From assembly GCA_021844725.1 (NCBI GenBank), contig JAKBSX010000130.1, forward strand, positions 1-7,338: a DNA stretch of 7,338 bases, written 5' to 3'. The translations under genes were made by a program, and so were the position numbers. The notes below the pieces were generated by a model. The model searched no databases, had not been told where the DNA came from, and worked only from the letters and a program-made list of their open reading frames with translations. Of this stretch, positions 6,023 to 7,338 are shown one piece after another; the first letter of the stretch is position 1; each line of letters starts with the position of its first letter. Source of the DNA: Actinomycetes bacterium (GTDB lineage Bacteria; Actinomycetota; Acidimicrobiia; Acidimicrobiales; Acidimicrobiaceae).

Positions 6023-7338
6023 GTGGTCAAGGATTTCCGAAGCTGGTTGGACACGCTCGAGAGCCATGGCGAATTGCTGCATATCAAGAAGCCGGTGGAT
6101 CCCAAGACGCAGATGGGAGCCTTGCTCTATCAGTCCCGTTCTAAGGCTCTTATGTTCCATTCTCTTACTGGTGCGCCGGGTTGGCGTTCGGTTGGGAACG
6201 CTCCCGCAAACATGGATCATGTTGCTTTGGCATTCGGCATGAAAAAGGAAGAGGTTGTCCGCTTTCTGGCTAGCAAGATGTCTCAGACTATCCCTTGGGA
6301 AAAGGTTTCGACAGGTCCCGTAAAAGACGTGCATTTGGAAGGAGACCAGATCGATCTGACGAAATGGCCCGTCCACCGTGCAGGGACTAAGGATGGGGGC
6401 GAGGTGATCGGATCGGGAATGGTTTTCACCAAAGATCCGGAGACCGGTCTCCAGAACGTCAGCATCCACAGGTTGCAGGTGAAAGGCCCGCGGCAGACTG
6501 GAATATTGATGGTACCGCGTCATACGAGAGCTATCTATTCCAAATACGAGAACATGGGAAAACCAATGCCGGTTTCCGTCGTGATCGGTCACCATCCTCT
6601 CTATTACATGGCAGCCGCTGTGAGCGGTTCGTTCGGGATGGACGAAATGGAAATAGCTGGCGCTCTGCTGGGCGAGCCGGTGCAGATGGTCAAGTCGGAT
6701 AATAGCGACATCTATGTCCCTGCCCATGCCGAGATTGTCGTCGAGGGCCATATCCCCCCGTTTGAGCGTGAAGAGGAGGGGCCTTTCAGCGAGTTTCAAG
6801 ACTATTACATCGCTGGAACCGGGAAGAATCCTGTAATTGTCGTAGACAAGGTCACGACGCGCCAAGATGCAATCTTCAAGAACTTGCAAAATGGCAGCGA
6901 GATGGAAGGTTGCCTGTTCCACAAGTTTCCATTCGGAGCAGCGATATACAACCATATCCAGAACGTCGGCGGTTATGTCGACATTGCAAATCTCCTTGTG
7001 TTGCCTGGTATTTTTGGTGTCGTTATCCAGATGACGCCACGTTTTGCGGGCGAAGCTAAAAGTGTCGGCCTCGCAGCGCTCGGAAGCCCGGTACTTCACC
7101 CGAAGGTTGTGATCGTAGTGGATACCGACGTGAACATCTATGACTATTGGGAGGTTCTATGGGCTATCAACACGAGGGTCGATCCGGCTCGTGACGTCTC
7201 GATAGTCGATGGAGTACGCATCCACCCCATGGATCCCACCGGAGTCGAGCTCAAGGGGCCGGGCGGTCCTGACTGGCAGCGAATCGGAAGCAAGATGGTA
7301 ATTGATGCTACCAAGCCGGCAACGTCCTTCCCTGAGGA
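6023..7338 (+). CDS. UbiD-family prenylated-FMN-dependent decarboxylase (partial, C-terminus off the right edge)
   Basis: Predicted cytoplasmic, reversible non-oxidative (de)carboxylase using prenylated FMN made by UbiX. Known family substrates are aromatic, heteroaromatic and alpha,beta-unsaturated carboxylic acids. Seen: 438 codons from GTG 6023, which has a strong ribosome binding site. The N-terminal segment is KDFRSWLDTLESHGELLHIK (3-22). N145 and R150 in QNVSIHRLQVKG have the same five-residue spacing as the cofactor-site Asn and catalytic Arg of fungal Fdc1. H167 lies in VPRHTRAIY. Acidic residues lie in MDEMEIAGALLGEP (206-219). The Glu-rich catalytic segment spans AEIVVEG (236-242) to EEEGPFSEFQDYY (250-262). 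WAINTRVDPARDV (380-392) and HPMDP (401-405) are also typical. Members usually run to about 450-500 residues, so little is missing. Whether this is 4-hydroxybenzoate, phenolic-acid or ubiquinone-pathway chemistry cannot be told. Neither a UbiX partner nor ubiquinone genes are in the window. Confidence 0.92.
   Translation, partial: MVKDFRSWLDTLESHGELLHIKKPVDPKTQMGALLYQSRSKALMFHSLTGAPGWRSVGNAPANMDHVALAFGMKKEEVVRFLASKMSQTIPWEKVSTGPVKDVHLEGDQIDLTKWPVHRAGTKDGGEVIGSGMVFTKDPETGLQNVSIHRLQVKGPRQTGILMVPRHTRAIYSKYENMGKPMPVSVVIGHHPLYYMAAAVSGSFGMDEMEIAGALLGEPVQMVKSDNSDIYVPAHAEIVVEGHIPPFEREEEGPFSEFQDYYIAGTGKNPVIVVDKVTTRQDAIFKNLQNGSEMEGCLFHKFPFGAAIYNHIQNVGGYVDIANLLVLPGIFGVVIQMTPRFAGEAKSVGLAALGSPVLHPKVVIVVDTDVNIYDYWEVLWAINTRVDPARDVSIVDGVRIHPMDPTGVELKGPGGPDWQRIGSKMVIDATKPATSFPE

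Noticed and set aside
5954..7099. 381-codon open frame on the minus strand
   Set aside because: It lies wholly antisense to the UbiD gene, whose reading frame carries many conserved family motifs. The antisense product has no recognisable domain.

Overview
The window reads as chromosomal DNA of a free-living, probably soil-associated Gram-negative bacterium. I lean towards Alphaproteobacteria or a similar proteobacterial group, with Acidobacteriota possible. The grounds are the fused sucrose-phosphate synthase/phosphatase architecture, the UbiD-type decarboxylase, frequent GTG starts and moderately GC-rich genes. No 16S or other phylogenetic marker is present, so this is inference. I see no insertion sequence, phage gene, tRNA, rRNA or CRISPR array.

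The layout is two divergent gene pairs around a 1.15 kb stretch without a convincing gene. On the minus strand, reading away from the centre, comes a complete 752-codon bidomain sucrose-phosphate synthase (951-3209). It joins a GT4 glycosyltransferase to a HAD phosphatase with all its catalytic residues. After 96 bases follows an integral-membrane prenyltransferase of the decaprenyl-phosphate 5-phosphoribosyltransferase family, which runs off the left edge (1-854). On the plus strand come a 12-TM major facilitator exporter (4391-5755) and, after 267 bases, a UbiD-family prenylated-FMN decarboxylase cut by the right edge (6023-7338).

The minus-strand pair is probably co-transcribed. By family knowledge, the first gene makes sucrose (compatible solute or storage) from UDP-glucose and fructose-6-phosphate. 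The second makes a lipid-linked ribose phosphate, a precursor of arabinose- or ribose-containing envelope glycans. The plus-strand pair could handle an aromatic or unsaturated carboxylic acid (decarboxylation plus export), but the substrate cannot be read from sequence.

The central region (3210-4355) holds no recognised gene. It does contain a long imperfect hairpin at 3464-3510, a 12-bp palindrome upstream of the sucrose gene, a doubtful 50-codon ORF, and a strongly G+T-skewed stretch. A 12-codon leader ORF with a good ribosome binding site overlaps the transporter start codon by ATGA. No clearly new system is demonstrated. The items most worth checking are the leader ORF, the 3464-3510 hairpin, and the pairing of sucrose synthesis with polyprenyl-phosphoribose synthesis.
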